DNA of 64,000 nt from Streptomyces canus (GCF_041435015.1 NZ_CP107989.1:8742001-8806000); one strand, 5' to 3'. Positions 19,027 to 27,842 are shown, counted from the stretch's first letter. The notes: generated from the sequence alone by a model not told the origin. Numbers and translations: made by a program.

Positions 19027-19180
19027 TTCCCGCTGCTCAGCGGAGCTGGTGTGACGTTTGGGCGAGGTGCTCGTGCTGGTCGGGGTGGAGATCGGTAGCA
19101 CGTGATCGTCCAATGCCTCGAAGTTAGGGCTCGCAGAGCATTAACCCGTAGCTTCCCGCTGGCCGACTCGTTGGCGTGGT

Positions 19181-19768
19181 ATGGGCGCATCGGAGGGGCA
19201 ACGGGCAGCTCTGGCAGCCAAGTTCGAGGCGATCTTCCCGCATCTCGACGAGCGGCAGCGGCGTCTGCTGATAGGAGCGGAAGCCCGGTCGATCGGCCAT
19301 GGCGGGATCAGGCTGGTCGCCCGGGCCGCCGGGGTGCGGGAGGCCACGGTGTCGCTGGGTGCGGATGAACTGGAATCCGGGAAGGCCCCGTTGGGGCGGG
19401 ACCGCCGGGCGGGCGGAGGCCGCAAGCGGACGGTCGATCTGGACCTGGGACTTCGTCCGGCGCTGCTGGCCCTGGTCGAGCCGGATGTGCGGGGTGATCC
19501 GATGTCGCCGTTGCGGTGGACGACGAAGTCCACTCGTCATCTGGCCGCCGAACTCACTCGCCAGGGTCACCGGATATCCGCCGACACCGTCGCCGACGTG
19601 CTGCGCGAGGAAGGCTTCAGCCTCCAGGGGAACGCCAAGACCATCGAAGGCCGGCAGCATCCAGACCGGGACGGCCAGTTCCGCTACATCAACGAGCAGG
19701 CCAAGAACCATATCGACGCCCGGGACCCGGTGATCAGCGTCGATGCGAAGAAGAAGGAAATCGTGGGG
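19181..19768 (+). pseudogene. ISAzo13-family transposase, 5' half
   Basis: About 195 residues: FEAIFPHLDERQRRLLIGAE, the HTH region IRLVARAAGVREATVS, RRAGGGRK, SPLRWTTKSTRHLA, and the first catalytic aspartate in VISVDAKKKEIVG. The family continues past this point for about 200 residues with the remaining DDE residues, but here the frame breaks into unrelated transposase sequence at about 19769. The start and N-terminus are well preserved. Confidence 0.7.
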
Positions 19769-19769
19769 C

Positions 19770-19906
19770 CGCGAACGAGATGCGGTCCGGGTCGATGCCG
19801 TGGTCGTCGGCGAGTTGGGTGATGACGCTCGTCAGGCAGTGGTGCACGACGAGGTGCGCCCATGCTTCCTGCCGGGCGAGATCCGGGTCGGCCGACCGCA
19901 GCACAG
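19770..19906 (-). pseudogene. IS4-like transposase, internal/C-terminal fragment
   Basis: On the minus strand the frame reads VLRSADPDLARQEAWAHLVV, then HHCLTSVITQLAD and DPDRISF, which matches the region after the last catalytic residue in IS4-type transposases. It is inverted relative to the ISAzo13 and IS1182 pieces on either side, so this is a three-part mosaic. Confidence 0.5.
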
Positions 19907-21028
19907 CCTGTCGGCCGCGCGCCTGGCCTCTCCCTACGACCCCGATGCCCGCTGGGCGGCCAAGGGCGAAGACCTGTTCTGGATGGGCTACAAGGTCCAC
20001 CTCACCGAGACCTGCGAGACTCCCGCCGAAGCCGAAGCCGAAGCCGAAGCCGAAGCCGAAGCCGAAGCCGAAGCCGAAGCCGAAGCCGAAGCCGAAGCCG
20101 AAGCCGAAGCCGAAGCCGAAGCCGAAGCCGAAGCCGAAGCCGAAGCCGAAGCCGAAGCCGAAGCCGAAGCCGAAGCCGAAGCCGAAGCCGAAGCCGAAGC
20201 CGAAGCCGAAGCCGAAGCCGAAGCCGAAGCCGAAGCCGAAGCCGAAGCCGAAGCCGAAGCCGAAGCCGAAGCCGAAGCCGAAGCCGAAGCCGGGATCCCG
20301 GCGGCACCGAACCTGATCACGGACGTGTTCACCACCGACGCCACCGTGCCCGATGTGAAGGCGACCGCGCCTGTCCAACAACGCCTGGCCGAGCACGGGG
20401 TGAAGCCCGGAGAGCACTACCTCGACTCCGGCTACCCTTCCGCCGCTCTCATCACCGCCGCGCTGAAGCGGGGCACCCGCATGGTCACTCCCGTCCTGCT
20501 GGACCACTCCGCCCAGGCCAAGGCCCACGCGGGCTTCGACAGGAACGCCTTCGCCATCGACTGGAAGGCCCGTCAGGTCCGCTGTCCCGCCGGGAAGAGC
20601 AACGCGCACTGGAACCCGGTGAAGCAGCACGGCGCGGACGCGATCGTCATCACCTTCAGTGTCCGCACCTGCCGCCCCTGCCCCTTCCGGGAGCAGTGCA
20701 CCAGTCCGCGCTGGGCCGGCGCATGCTCACTCTGCGTCCCAGGGAACCGCACGAGGCCCTCGTCCGGGCCCGCGCCGAGCAGAAGACCGAGACCTGGAAG
20801 GCCAAGTACGCCCTGCGCGCAGGGGTGGAGGGCACCATCAAACAGGCCCTGGACATCACCGGCATCCGCCGGGCCCGCTACCGCGGACTGCCGAAAGTCC
20901 GCCTCCGGCACGCCTTCTCCGCAACCGCACTCAACGTGATCCGGCTCGACGCGTACTGGACCGGCCACGACCGGCACCACACCCGCAGAAGCCGCCTCGA
21001 ACACCTCGCCTACCGACTCACGGCCTGA
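19907..21028 (+). pseudogene. IS1182-family transposase, 3' part, expanded and frameshifted
   Basis: The frame enters at SAARLASPYDPDARWAAKGE and continues as GYKVHLTETCETPA, then 44 Ala-Glu pairs from a hexanucleotide repeat, then IPAAPNLITDVFTTDATVPD and YLDSGYPSAALI. Near 20715 the frame shifts, and the C-terminus (MLTLRPREPHEALV, WKAKYALRAGVEGTIKQAL, RYRGLPKVRLRH) follows in another frame to a stop at 21028. The N-terminal third is absent, and a matching 5' half lies at 25504. It is not functional as read. Confidence 0.7.
20025..20288 (+). repeat. Hexanucleotide tandem repeat (GCCGAA)44
   Basis: Forty-four perfect copies of GCCGAA (264 bases) plus a partial unit lie in frame inside the IS1182 transposase remnant. 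They encode (Ala-Glu)n there; all six frames stay open, giving AE, PK, RS, FG, AS or LR dipeptides. Perfection over this length implies recent slippage or ongoing copy-number change; a collapse or expansion in assembly is also possible. Confidence 0.95.
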
Positions 21029-21033
21029 CCCCG

Positions 21034-21051
21034 AAATTGCGCAGCAGAGTC
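21034..21051 (+). repeat. IS1182-type right terminal inverted repeat
   Basis: AATTGCGCAGCAGAGTC follows the transposase stop at 21028 by 6 bases. Its exact 17-bp reverse complement is at 25415-25431, ahead of an IS1182 5' half, so these are probably the two ends of the same IS type. Confidence 0.65.
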
Positions 21052-21366
21052 GACCGGGGGACAAAACCCGGCGTCCAGCCCGACTCGTCTGCCGCTTCCT
21101 TCCGACCGTCAGAACGGGTCCGTCGCGACGGGGGTGACAGAAGGGGCCGGCCCGCCACGTACTGGGCCATCGTGAGTGGGGAGAAGGCCGAGAACGCTGC
21201 CGGTTCAGGCCGGGACCGAACCGCCGGTCAGCGTGGGGCGGGTGTGCGGTGCCGCGAAGGCCAGCGGTGTGCGCCCCTTGCGGGGCGCCTGCCACGGATG
21301 CGGTAGGTGGACGTACCACGGTGGGGGGTGGACGCCAGGTCAGGCGGCTGCACGTATGGTTGCCGC

Positions 21367-22581
21367 ATGACTGGTCCTGCGGCCTGGCGCCAGGCTGCGC
21401 GGGCACATCCGCTCGTCGTGGACGGGGTGCTTGCCGCGGCGCTGTACACAGCCAGCCTGCTGGCGCCGGTCCTCCCCGGCGACCCGCCTCAGCGGGTCCC
21501 GCTGACCGCTACCGTCGCAGTGCTGGCGGCACTGGCCTGCTGCGCGCTCGTTTTCCAGCGGCGGTGGCCGATTCCGGTGCTGGCCGTCACCACCGGGATC
21601 GCCTGCGTCTCCATGATCGTCTCGGATGCGCAGGGCGTGTTCCTCGGAGCCCCGGTGATCGCCGCGTACACCGTCGCCGTCCGCACCGACCGCCGGACCG
21701 CCTGGACGGCCGGAGCCGCCGCCGCGCTCGTCTACGGCGTCACTTCCCTGGCCACCGCCGGGTCGGCCTGGTCCGGCATCGGGACCCAGAACCTGATCGT
21801 GTGGATCGGCATGGCGGTGGCCGCCGGAGACGCGGTCCGCAGCAGGCGGGCGTACGTCGGCCTGCTGGAGGAGCGGGCCCGTCGCGCCGAGCAGAGCCGC
21901 GAGGAGGAGGCGGCCCGCCGGGTTGTCGAGGAACGGCTGCGCATCGCCCGCGAGCTGCACGACGTGGCCGCCCACCATATCGCCGTGATCAGCGTCCAGG
22001 CCGGGGTGGCCGGGCACACGCTGCGCACCGATCCGGACGTCGCGGAGGAGTCGCTCACCCTGGTACGCCAGGCCAGCCGGAGCGTGCTGGAGGAACTCAG
22101 CGCGCTGCTCGGCGTACTGCGCCGGGACGATGACCCGCGGGCCCCCGTGCAGCCCACTCGGGGCCTCGACGGGCTGGAGGAACTCGCCGGCTCGTTCGCC
22201 GCGGCAGGCTTGGAGGTGGCCTGGACGCTCTCCGGCCACCCGCGCCCGCTGCCCTCGGCGGTAGACCTGGCGGCGTACCGGATCGTGCAGGAATCGCTCA
22301 CCAACGTGCACAAGCACAGCGGGAGCTCCTCAGCGAGGGTCGGCGTCGAGTACGCGCCCGACCGACTCGTCGTCCGCATCCACGACGCGGGAGGCGGCGT
22401 GGCGGCCCGCAAGCACACGGCTGTCGGCGGGCACGGCATCCTGGGCATGCGCGAGCGCGCGATCGCCGTCGGCGGGCAGTTCGAGGCGGGCCCCGGGCCC
22501 GACGGCGGTTTCACCGTGCGGGCACAACTGCCCTTGCCCCCAGCGTCGGTGAAGGTATCCGGAGAAGGAGAAGACGGATGA
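21367..22581 (+). CDS. Sensor histidine kinase (NarL/DesK-type, HisKA_3)
   Basis: A membrane sensor kinase of about 404 residues. Four to five hydrophobic segments fill residues about 15-150, followed by a short coiled coil (LLEERARRAEQSREEEAARR). The HisKA_3 box is RELHDVAAHHIAVIS with the phosphorylated histidine, and the ATPase part has AYRIVQESLTNVHKHSG and GGHGILGMRERA. There is no extracellular sensing domain, so the signal is probably sensed in the membrane. ATG 21367 is preferred; the upstream frame to 21307 lacks a ribosome binding site. The stop overlaps the response regulator start by 4 bases. The ABC exporter downstream is a likely target, as in other antibiotic-responsive sets. 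Confidence 0.85.
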   Translation: MTGPAAWRQAARAHPLVVDGVLAAALYTASLLAPVLPGDPPQRVPLTATVAVLAALACCALVFQRRWPIPVLAVTTGIACVSMIVSDAQGVFLGAPVIAAYTVAVRTDRRTAWTAGAAAALVYGVTSLATAGSAWSGIGTQNLIVWIGMAVAAGDAVRSRRAYVGLLEERARRAEQSREEEAARRVVEERLRIARELHDVAAHHIAVISVQAGVAGHTLRTDPDVAEESLTLVRQASRSVLEELSALLGVLRRDDDPRAPVQPTRGLDGLEELAGSFAAAGLEVAWTLSGHPRPLPSAVDLAAYRIVQESLTNVHKHSGSSSARVGVEYAPDRLVVRIHDAGGGVAARKHTAVGGHGILGMRERAIAVGGQFEAGPGPDGGFTVRAQLPLPPASVKVSGEGEDG

Positions 22582-23246
22582 CCATCCGGGTCCTGCTGGC
22601 CGATGACCAGAACCTGATCCGTGCTGGTTTCCGGGTGCTCATCGATGCGGCGCCCGACCTGGAGGTGGTGGGCGAGGCGACGACCGGCCGGGAGGCCGTC
22701 GAACTCACCCGCAGCACCCGCGCGGACGTCGTGCTGATGGACATCCGGATGCCGGGGCTCGACGGCCTCGCCGCCACTCGGGAGATCACCGCCGACGATG
22801 ACCTGGCAGGGGTTCGGGTGCTGATCCTGACCACCTTCGAGATCGATGAGTACGTCTTCCAGGCGTTGCGCGCCGGGGCCAGCGGCTTCCTGGGCAAGGG
22901 CGTCGAGCCTGCAGAACTGCTGGCCGCGATCCGGACCGTGGCGGGCGGTGAGGCGCTGCTGTCGCCGAAGGCAACCCAGAGCCTGATCGCCCGTTTCATG
23001 GCCTCCCCCGACGACCGGCCCGCCACGACAGCGGCGCAGCTCGACGCCCTGACCGGGCGGGAGCGCGAGGTGCTGGGCCTGGTCGCCACGGGCCTGTCCA
23101 ACGACGAGATCGCCGAGCGGCTGTACGTCTCGACGTCCACCGCCAAGACGCATGTCAACCGGGCGATGACGAAGCTCGGCGCACGGGACCGGGCCCAACT
23201 CGTCGTCATCGCCTACCAGACCGGCCTGGCCCGCGCTCCGCAGTGA
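22578..23246 (+). CDS. NarL/FixJ-type response regulator
   Basis: A 222-aa partner of the preceding kinase. The receiver domain has the acidic pair ADDQ at 8-11, the phosphorylated Asp55 in VVLMDIRMPG, and the lysine in FLGKGVEP. The C-terminal LuxR-type HTH (about 155-215) has LTGREREVLGLVATGLSNDE and STAKTHVNRAMTKL. ATGA overlap with the kinase and GGAGAAGGAGAAG before the start show coupling. It probably activates or represses the downstream exporter operon 170 bases away. Confidence 0.9.
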   Translation: MTIRVLLADDQNLIRAGFRVLIDAAPDLEVVGEATTGREAVELTRSTRADVVLMDIRMPGLDGLAATREITADDDLAGVRVLILTTFEIDEYVFQALRAGASGFLGKGVEPAELLAAIRTVAGGEALLSPKATQSLIARFMASPDDRPATTAAQLDALTGREREVLGLVATGLSNDEIAERLYVSTSTAKTHVNRAMTKLGARDRAQLVVIAYQTGLARAPQ

Positions 23247-23415
23247 CCGGCCACGCCCTGGGCAGACGTGCGGGCGGAGGCGCGCTCATCCTTTGGTCTT
23301 GTCCGCAGGCCCCTCAGTACCGCGCCCGCGGTAGATCCGTACCACGGGCATGGGAGGACAGAGTGTCCGCGCCGGGCTGACGACCGGGAGATCCGCGCTC
23401 GGCAGTCTGGACCGC

Positions 23416-24393
23416 ATGATTGAAGTCACCAACCTGACGAAGCGCTACGGCGACAAGACGGCCGTCGACTCGCTCACCTTCTCGGTCCGGCCTGGCATGG
23501 TCACCGGCTTCCTCGGACCCAACGGGGCGGGCAAGTCCACCACCATGCGCATGATCCTCGGCCTCGACCGGCCGACCGCCGGGACCGCGACCGTGAACGG
23601 CCGCCCCTACGCCGAACACCGGGCGCCACTGCACGAGATCGGCGCGTTGCTGGAGGCCAAGTCCATCCACCAGGGCCGGTCCGCGTTCAGCCACCTGCGG
23701 GCGATGGCCGCCACCACCGGCGTTCCGCGCCGACGCGTCGAGGAGGTGATCGACCTCGTCGGCCTGACCGAGGTCGCCCACAAGCGGGCGGGCGGTTTTT
23801 CTCTCGGCATGGGCCAGCGCCTCGGTATCGCCTCGGCGCTGCTTGCCGACCCCCGGGTGGTCATGCTGGACGAGCCGGTCAACGGCCTCGACCCGGAGGG
23901 CATCCTCTGGATCCGCAACCTGCTGAAGGGGCTGGCCGAGGAGGGCCGGACCGTCTTCGTCTCCTCGCACCTGATGAGCGAGATGGCACTCACGGCCGAA
24001 CACCTCATCGTCGTCGGCCGCGGGCGGTTGATCGCCGACGTGTCGGTGGCAGACTTCACCGCACGGGCGGCCCGCACCACCGTACGCGTGCGCTCGCCGC
24101 AGGCCGCGCAGATCCGGGAACAGCTGGCCGGGCCGGATGTCACGATCGCCAGCCTCGAACCCGGGGTCCTGGAGATCAGCGGACTGACGACCGATCAGAT
24201 CGGCGATCACGCGGCGGAATCCGGCTTCACGCTGCACGAGCTGTTCCCCCAGCAGGCATCGCTGGAGGAGGCGTTCATGGAGATGACCCGGGACGCCGTC
24301 GAATACCACGCCACGACCACGACCGCTGACAGGGCCGGCACCGGGCCGGGCACCCGTGGTGACGAGCTCACCGAGGCCGGGAGGGCCGCCTGA
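23416..24393 (+). CDS. ABC exporter ATPase subunit (drug/lantibiotic type)
   Basis: A 325-aa nucleotide-binding subunit. Walker A is GPNGAGKST, the signature is FSLGMGQRLGIASAL (consensus LSGGQ is relaxed), Walker B is VVMLDEPVNGLDP, and the H-loop is FVSSHLMSEM. The C-terminal 90 residues form the accessory region typical of CcmA/DrrA-type exporters. ATG 23416 was chosen because homology starts at MIEVTNLTKRYGDKTAV; the frame extends upstream without a ribosome site. The stop and the permease start overlap (TGATG). It follows a two-component system, so induced export of a membrane-active compound is likely. Confidence 0.9.
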   Translation: MIEVTNLTKRYGDKTAVDSLTFSVRPGMVTGFLGPNGAGKSTTMRMILGLDRPTAGTATVNGRPYAEHRAPLHEIGALLEAKSIHQGRSAFSHLRAMAATTGVPRRRVEEVIDLVGLTEVAHKRAGGFSLGMGQRLGIASALLADPRVVMLDEPVNGLDPEGILWIRNLLKGLAEEGRTVFVSSHLMSEMALTAEHLIVVGRGRLIADVSVADFTARAARTTVRVRSPQAAQIREQLAGPDVTIASLEPGVLEISGLTTDQIGDHAAESGFTLHELFPQQASLEEAFMEMTRDAVEYHATTTTADRAGTGPGTRGDELTEAGRAA

Positions 24394-25223
24394 TGACTAC
24401 CACCTCGGCACCAGACCTGACAGTGCGCCCCGAGCGCGACGAGCGTCCCGAACTGCGCGTCACCACGCGACGCGTGGTCACCTCCGAGTGGATCAAGTTC
24501 TGGTCGCTGCGGTCCACGGCCTACACCCTGCTCGGGGCCGTCGTGGCACTGGTCGCCTTCGCGCTGATCGCCGCCTCTGTCACCTCGGGCGGCGGCACCA
24601 TGGAGGGCCTTGAGGGAACCACTGATCCGACCGGCATCAGCCTGGCCGGTACCGAGATGGCCCAGCTCGTCATCGGTACCCTCGGGGTCCTGCTCGCTGC
24701 AGGCGAGTACAGCACCGGCCTGATCCGCTCCACTCTCGCCGCGGTGCCCCGGCGGCTGCCGGTGCTCTGGGCCAAGACGGCGGTGCTCGCCGGGGTCGTC
24801 CTCACGGTCGGTGCGGTCGCGGTCTTCGGTGCCTTCTTCGCCGGGCAGGCCCTCCTCGGCTCCGACGGCGCCTCCCTCACCGACCCCGGCGTCCTGCGCG
24901 CGGTCAGCGGCGCTGTCGTCTACCTCACCGGTATCGGACTGCTGGGCATGGCACTTGGCGCCCTGCTGCGCAACACCGCAGGCGCGGTGACCACCCTGTT
25001 CGCCTCGAACTGGCTACTGCCCGGCCTGATGAAGGTCGCCCTCCCGCACAGCTGGAACGACACGATCGGCCCGTTTTTCCCCTCCAACGCCGGCTCCGCC
25101 TTCATGACTGTTTCCCCCGGCTCGGACCTGCTCTCCCCGGGGGCGGGCCTGGCCGTGTTCGTCGGTTTCCTGGCCGTGCTGCTGGGCATCGCCGCGCTGC
25201 AACTGAAGCGGCGGGACGCCTGA
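24393..25223 (+). CDS. ABC-2 type exporter permease
   Basis: A 276-aa membrane subunit with a cytosolic N-terminus (VVTSEWIKFWSLRST) and six predicted membrane segments. It has the ABC-2 pattern of a large loop with GTEMAQLVIGTLGVLLAAGE, and GEYSTGLIRSTLAAVPRR in the coupling region. It pairs with the ATPase, with which it overlaps by one base. There is no periplasmic binding protein, which fits export. This gene is the last of the unit; IS1182-type sequence begins 190 bases later. Confidence 0.85.
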   Translation: MTTTSAPDLTVRPERDERPELRVTTRRVVTSEWIKFWSLRSTAYTLLGAVVALVAFALIAASVTSGGGTMEGLEGTTDPTGISLAGTEMAQLVIGTLGVLLAAGEYSTGLIRSTLAAVPRRLPVLWAKTAVLAGVVLTVGAVAVFGAFFAGQALLGSDGASLTDPGVLRAVSGAVVYLTGIGLLGMALGALLRNTAGAVTTLFASNWLLPGLMKVALPHSWNDTIGPFFPSNAGSAFMTVSPGSDLLSPGAGLAVFVGFLAVLLGIAALQLKRRDA

Positions 25224-25414
25224 GAGAGTGCCCCATCCTGAAGCCGGGGACGCGTCCGAGCTGACCCGGTGGGTGCTACAGGGAGCCGCCTTCGTCACCG
25301 AACCTTGGGAAGCAGTGGCGTCCGTCCGGTCGGTCGGTCGAGGGCGAGCCCCGTCCCGGCGGGGAATCCGCTGAGGAGGCTGTGCCGGTACTGGAGCGCT
25401 TTGAGCCGCCTGCG

Positions 25415-25431
25415 GACTCTGCTGCGCAATT
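25415..25431 (+). repeat. IS1182-type left terminal inverted repeat
   Basis: GACTCTGCTGCGCAATT is the exact reverse complement of 21035-21051. It precedes the 5' part of an IS1182 transposase by about 75 bases, as an element's left end would. Confidence 0.65.
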
Positions 25432-25503
25432 GCGTGCGGGGCGACGGTTGGGCGCGGGTGATCGTCCGTGCGGTCGTTGCCCTGTCGTGCGGCCGCGGGG
25501 GTG

Positions 25504-25952
25504 ATGCGGTTGTCGATGAGGCCGAAGGGGCTGCCGAAGGTTCCGGCACAGACTGCGGCGGTGGCCCGGGCGGCGTTCCCGCAGGGGAGCCTGGCGATCC
25601 GGGTGCGGGACCGGCTCGCGGAGGTCTTCGCGGATGAGCCGTTCGCCGACGCGTTCGGGGTGCGCGGTGCCCCGGGACTGTCACCGGGAGTGTTGTCGCT
25701 GGTCACGGTGTTGCAGTTCGCCGAGGACCTGACCGACCGGCAGGCCGCGGCGATGGCGGTGCGGGCGATCGACTGGAAGTACGCGCTCGGGGCCGAGCTG
25801 ACGGACACGGGCTTCGACGCGAGCGTGCTGAGCCGGTTCCGCACCGGCTGGCCGGGCACGGCATGGAACGGGTGGTCTTCGACCGGCTCCTGGAACACTG
25901 CAAGGACGAGGGCCTGGTGACCGCCCAGGGCTCGTACGTTCTCGGGCGGTGA
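25504..25952 (+). pseudogene. IS1182-family transposase, 5' half
   Basis: About 115 residues of the N-terminal DUF772-like region: IRVRDRLAEVFADEPFADAF, LSLVTVLQFAEDLTDRQAA, IDWKYALGAELTDTGFD. Near 25850 the frame shifts; LAGHGMERVVFDRLLEHCKD and a stop at 25952 follow in another frame. The catalytic part is absent. It complements the 3' half at 19907-21028, although the two lie on opposite sides of the kinase-exporter cluster. Confidence 0.65.
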
Positions 25953-26009
25953 GATGCCGCTGCCGGGTGGGGACGGGTTGTCGGGGTGGGGGTAGGTGAT
26001 CAACTGAAG

Positions 26010-26063
26010 GAAGCGGTTCGTGATGATGGAGGTGTCTGACGCCTCATCACAACGAACCGCTTC
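26010..26063 (+). repeat. Hairpin in the leader of the ISAs1-type transposase
   Basis: GAAGCGGTTCGT at 26010-26021 pairs perfectly with 26052-26063, and the inner bases are also partly complementary. The hairpin ends 3 bases before ATG 26067, so it could hide the ribosome site and dampen transposase translation, a known strategy in insertion sequences (inference here). Confidence 0.55.
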
Positions 26064-26066
26064 TGG

Positions 26067-26693
26067 ATGCCATCCTTGCTGATTACCGCTGTGTCCCGCC
26101 ACCTCGACCACGATGCGGGCTCCATCCCCGACGACCCCGACCGCCTGCTGGACCTTGCCGACGTCCTCGACATGCTGCCCGATCCGCGCCGTCGACAGGG
26201 CCGCCGTTACCGGCTCGGCCAGGTCCTGGCACTGTGCACGATCGCCGTACTCGCCGGCGCCACCACCCTTGCCGCCATCGCAAGGCATGCCGCCTATCTG
26301 CCCGACGAGGTCCGTCACCGCCTGGGGCTGCGGGCCGCACCGCGGGCGACCACGTTCGGCCGACTCCTGGCACGTCTGGACGGCGACGCGGTGGACGCGG
26401 CGGTGGGTGCGTGGCTTGCAGGACACTGCAGCCGCTCCGCGACCGACGCTCAGCTCGCCCGAGCGGTGCGCGAGCACTGGCACGTCGAAGCCCATCACCA
26501 CGTCCGGGACACCACCCTCGCCGAGGACGCCTCCAAGATCCGCACCGGGAACACCCCCCGCGCAATGGCCACTTTCCGTAACATCGCGATCGCCCTGGCC
26601 CGCCTCACCGGCTGGACCAACACCGCCCACGCCACCGACTACTACAAGTCACACCCCGACCATGCACTCGACCTCATCCAACCCGGCAGGTGA
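26067..26693 (+). pseudogene. ISAs1-family transposase with internal deletion
   Basis: The N-terminal 118 residues are the DDE-associated region ([39 protein letters not shown]). The frame then jumps to the C-terminal part ([40 protein letters not shown]). About 160-190 residues with most of the catalytic triad are missing, but the junction keeps the frame open to 208 residues. It may still make a protein that binds ends or interferes with a full copy. Start and stop are intact. Confidence 0.7.
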
Positions 26694-26712
26694 GCACGCA
26701 GGCGCCTTGGGC
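26691..26712 (+). repeat. 22-bp inverted repeat, copy 1
   Basis: Starting with the stop codon of the ISAs1-type remnant, TGAGCACGCAGGCGCCTTGG and two further bases occur as an exact reverse complement at 31026-31047. It is probably a right-end sequence of this IS type. Confidence 0.6.
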
Positions 26713-26720
26713 CCACACCT

Positions 26721-26802
26721 GGGCTTGATCCCGTTTGGCGGATATCGAAGATCAGTGGCTGCCGCTCCAGAAGGATGATGTCCGTCAAAGGGGACCAAGC
26801 CC
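26721..26802. repeat. MITE-like 82-bp inverted-repeat unit
   Basis: Arms of 21 bases at 26721-26741 and 26782-26802 match at 18 positions (GGGCTTG and TCCC blocks). The 40 bases between them are non-coding. The size and structure suit a miniature element derived from a transposon. No target duplication was recognised. Confidence 0.4.
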
Positions 26803-26873
26803 AGTACAGCTGACAACCCGCTCAACCCGAGCGTCACATCATGTGACACCAAACCGCACTCGCTGCATGGCTC

Positions 26874-27629
26874 CTACTCGCCCCCGTAGGTACCGGGCGT
26901 CTGCCCGGTCACGCGCTGAAAGGCGGCGATGAAGGCGCTGGGCTTTCGGTATCCCACAGCCCGCGCGGTGGCCTTGACGGACGCGCCGGCCGCGAGATGG
27001 CCTACTGCGGCGCGGACACGGATCCGAGTCCTCCACTGCGAGAAGGTCAGCCCCGTCTCGGCGAGGAAGAGCCGTGACAGAGTACGCACCCCGCTGTGCA
27101 CCTCCGCCGCCCACATCGCAAGTTCTCGCTGATCTCCGGGCGAGTCGATGAGCCGCTCGGTGATCGTACGCAAGCGCGGTTCGGCGGGCATGGGCACCTG
27201 GATCGAGTGGGTCGGCAGCGGCTGGAGGACCTCGAAGAGGAGGGCTTCGGCATGCCGGCGGCTCGCCGCGTCCGGCTCGGCCCGCAGGTATCGGATGAGC
27301 TCACGAAGCAGCGGTTGGACGGCGACGCCGGTGGGCTGCGTCCAGTCGATGGGGCAGCGCGTGGCCATGAACCGGATGACGCACAGTTCACCGGCGTGCC
27401 GTGTCGTCCCCGTGTGCTCGACACGGCCGGGAATCCACAGGCCGTGCCCCGGAGGCACCAGCCAGTCGTGCGAGACCGTGCGCAGGGTGACGGAAGTGGT
27501 CGACGCCCACAGCAGCATTGGCTCCGAATGGGTATGGGGTGCCACCTGGAGAGGCGGATGCGCATGCTGGTGCTCGATGGTCAGGATCGGCGAGGCGGCT
27601 CCCTCGCCCAGAGCTGTCACCTGAGCCAT
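26874..27629 (-). CDS. AraC-family transcriptional regulator with cupin domain
   Basis: A 251-aa regulator. The N-terminal half is an AraC-type cupin (HQHAHPPLQVAPHTHSEPML, VPPGHGLWIPGRVEHTG). The C-terminal half has two HTH motifs: LAMWAAEVHSGVRTLSRLFL with FSQWRTRIRVRAAVGHLAAG, and VKATARAVGYRKPSAFIAAF with FQRVTGQTPG. It is divergent from the siderophore-interacting protein, and an iron box lies between them, so it may respond to iron status or siderophore, as AraC-type siderophore regulators do (inference). The start is ATG at 27629. Confidence 0.85.
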   Translation of the reverse strand: MAQVTALGEGAASPILTIEHQHAHPPLQVAPHTHSEPMLLWASTTSVTLRTVSHDWLVPPGHGLWIPGRVEHTGTTRHAGELCVIRFMATRCPIDWTQPTGVAVQPLLRELIRYLRAEPDAASRRHAEALLFEVLQPLPTHSIQVPMPAEPRLRTITERLIDSPGDQRELAMWAAEVHSGVRTLSRLFLAETGLTFSQWRTRIRVRAAVGHLAAGASVKATARAVGYRKPSAFIAAFQRVTGQTPGTYGGE

Positions 27630-27758
27630 GACGCTCGCCTCTCCATCCGCCGATCCGTCCCGTCCTGGCCCAGCAGTTCCGTTCGCCCCGTGCTCCGATC
27701 ACGATCTGGCCGTTCCGGGGTATCGCGTGGCCACCATGCGCACGAGCGCCATTCTACG

Positions 27759-27774
27759 GTTAGGCATGCCTAAC
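27759..27774. promoter_or_regulatory. Iron box (IdeR/DmdR1-type operator)
   Basis: GTTAGGCATGCCTAAC is a perfect 16-bp palindrome and agrees with the actinobacterial iron-box consensus TTAGGTTAGGCTAACCTAA in both TTAGG half-sites. It lies 68 bases before the siderophore-interacting protein and 130 bases before the divergent AraC gene, so both may be repressed when iron is plentiful. Confidence 0.75.
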
Positions 27775-27842
27775 TTGATGCCCGGGCGTGGTGCGTACCC
27801 ACCTTCCGTTGCGGCGTCGATGCATGGGAAGAGGACGTCACC

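Noticed and set aside
20025..20288. The hexanucleotide array as a CRISPR or as a real repeat protein gene (FG, AS or LR dipeptides in other frames)
   Set aside because: There are no spacers, and the open frames are a trivial result of a 6-base repeat without stops.
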